In this document: in pieces, positions 4,942 through 5,296 of the stretch | Layout of the letters: each line of letters starts with the position of its first letter | Position numbering within the stretch: position 1 is the first letter of the stretch | Source: JBBECJ01 sp041751795 | GTDB taxonomy: Bacteria > Chloroflexota > Chloroflexia > Thermomicrobiales > CFX8 | DNA length: 5,296 nt | Direction of reading: 5' to 3' | NCBI GenBank assembly: GCA_041751795.1 | Contig: JBGSWU010000135.1 | Location: forward strand, 1-5,296 | Notes under the pieces: model-generated | The model's database searches: none | What the model saw: the letters and a program-made list of their open reading frames with translations, nothing else | Told to the model about the DNA's origin: nothing | Made by a program: the position numbers and the translations under genes

Positions 4942-5296
4942 CTACCAGGTGACGGTCGTGGCCCCGCGACCGTCCTCGTCAAAACTGACCGTGATATGCG
5001 CGACTCCGCGCACAAACCCTGATCGTACATCTTCAATCAGCAACTCGCGTAACGGTGACGGTTCGAATTCAGCGCTGGACGAATCGATGTTTGCAAACCG
5101 TACTCCGTCTTTCGTGTCGCCTGCATCATCCATCTCCAATCCGCATAGGATGCCCAACGTGATTGGTTTTTGTGGGCGCTCGATGACGTACAGCAGGCGC
5201 TCCGGCTTTACTCGCACCCCAGTCATCCCGAGTACTACTCGGACCACAGCCTTCAGGCTCGTCTCACGTTGCTGAATCGCCCCTCCTGGCAATTGC
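4942..5296 (-). CDS. Nudix-like protein with degenerate Nudix box (partial, N-terminus outside window)
   Basis: The frame is open to the right edge and reads Q-L-P-G-G-A-I, so the start lies beyond the window; the TTG at 5290-5292 is just an internal Leu. The visible 117 or so residues begin at the Nudix box. Counting that Leu as residue 1, LPGG-A-IQQRE (1-10), R18 and TGV (24-26) match G-x5-E-x7-R-E-U-x-E-E-x-G-U. However, the three glutamates of REUxEE are V19, G22 and M23. Those residues bind the metal and catalyse diphosphate hydrolysis in the family, so this protein is probably not a standard Nudix hydrolase. The following PERLLYVIERPQK and the EFEPSPLRELLIEDVRSGF segment have the usual Nudix C-terminal layout, and the rest of the frame is intact. 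It could be a ligand sensor or a decaying hydrolase. Its stop lies 33 nt before paralogue B. Confidence 0.8.
   Translation of the reverse strand, partial: QLPGGAIQQRETSLKAVVRVVLGMTGVRVKPERLLYVIERPQKPITLGILCGLEMDDAGDTKDGVRFANIDSSSAEFEPSPLRELLIEDVRSGFVRGVAHITVSFDEDGRGATTVTW

Overview
The window is a moderately GC-rich bacterial stretch. It looks like ordinary chromosome with a short accessory flavour rather than a mobile element: no transposase, integrase, phage gene, tRNA, rRNA or CRISPR repeat is visible. Two lipoproteins with long Thr/Pro- and Thr/Ala-rich spacers after the lipidated Cys, together with frequent TTG/GTG starts, point to a Chloroflexota-type organism (perhaps the Thermomicrobia/Sphaerobacter side). 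This is an inference from style, not a phylogenetic result.

Left part (1-2677). The 3' end of an unrecognised plus-strand gene (2-175) converges on a small stand-alone HNH endonuclease gene on the minus strand (209-589). The HNH gene diverges, across 97 bp, from a two-gene plus-strand unit. That unit is a class III (CaiB/BaiF) CoA-transferase (687-1883) followed, with a 4-nt TTGA stop/start overlap, by a 265-residue protein of no recognised family (1880-2677). The orphan has an acidic N-terminus, a helical core with possible internal repeats, and a strongly basic, Pro/Arg/Lys-rich C-terminal tail.

Right part (2710-5296), all on the minus strand. Reading in the direction of transcription: a Nudix-fold gene cut by the window edge (5296-4942), whose Nudix box has lost three metal-binding glutamates; then, 33 nt later, a 332-residue lipoprotein (4908-3910); a terminator-like hairpin (3888-3861); a 324-bp gap with a weak candidate promoter; and a second, 291-residue lipoprotein (3585-2710). 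The two lipoproteins are clearly paralogues: their C-terminal domains align throughout and even share an 18-bp identical stretch. Their spacers differ completely in composition. A candidate intrinsic terminator for the second lipoprotein lies inside the 3' end of the convergent orphan gene.

How they work together: the CoA-transferase and the orphan are very likely co-expressed. The Nudix-like protein and first lipoprotein may be co-transcribed. The lipoproteins probably have a LolA/LppX-like fold and act on the outer face of the membrane. No functional link between the left and right halves is evident. No complete new 'system' can be demonstrated; the best leads are the degenerate Nudix protein, the duplicated lipoproteins and the coupled orphan.
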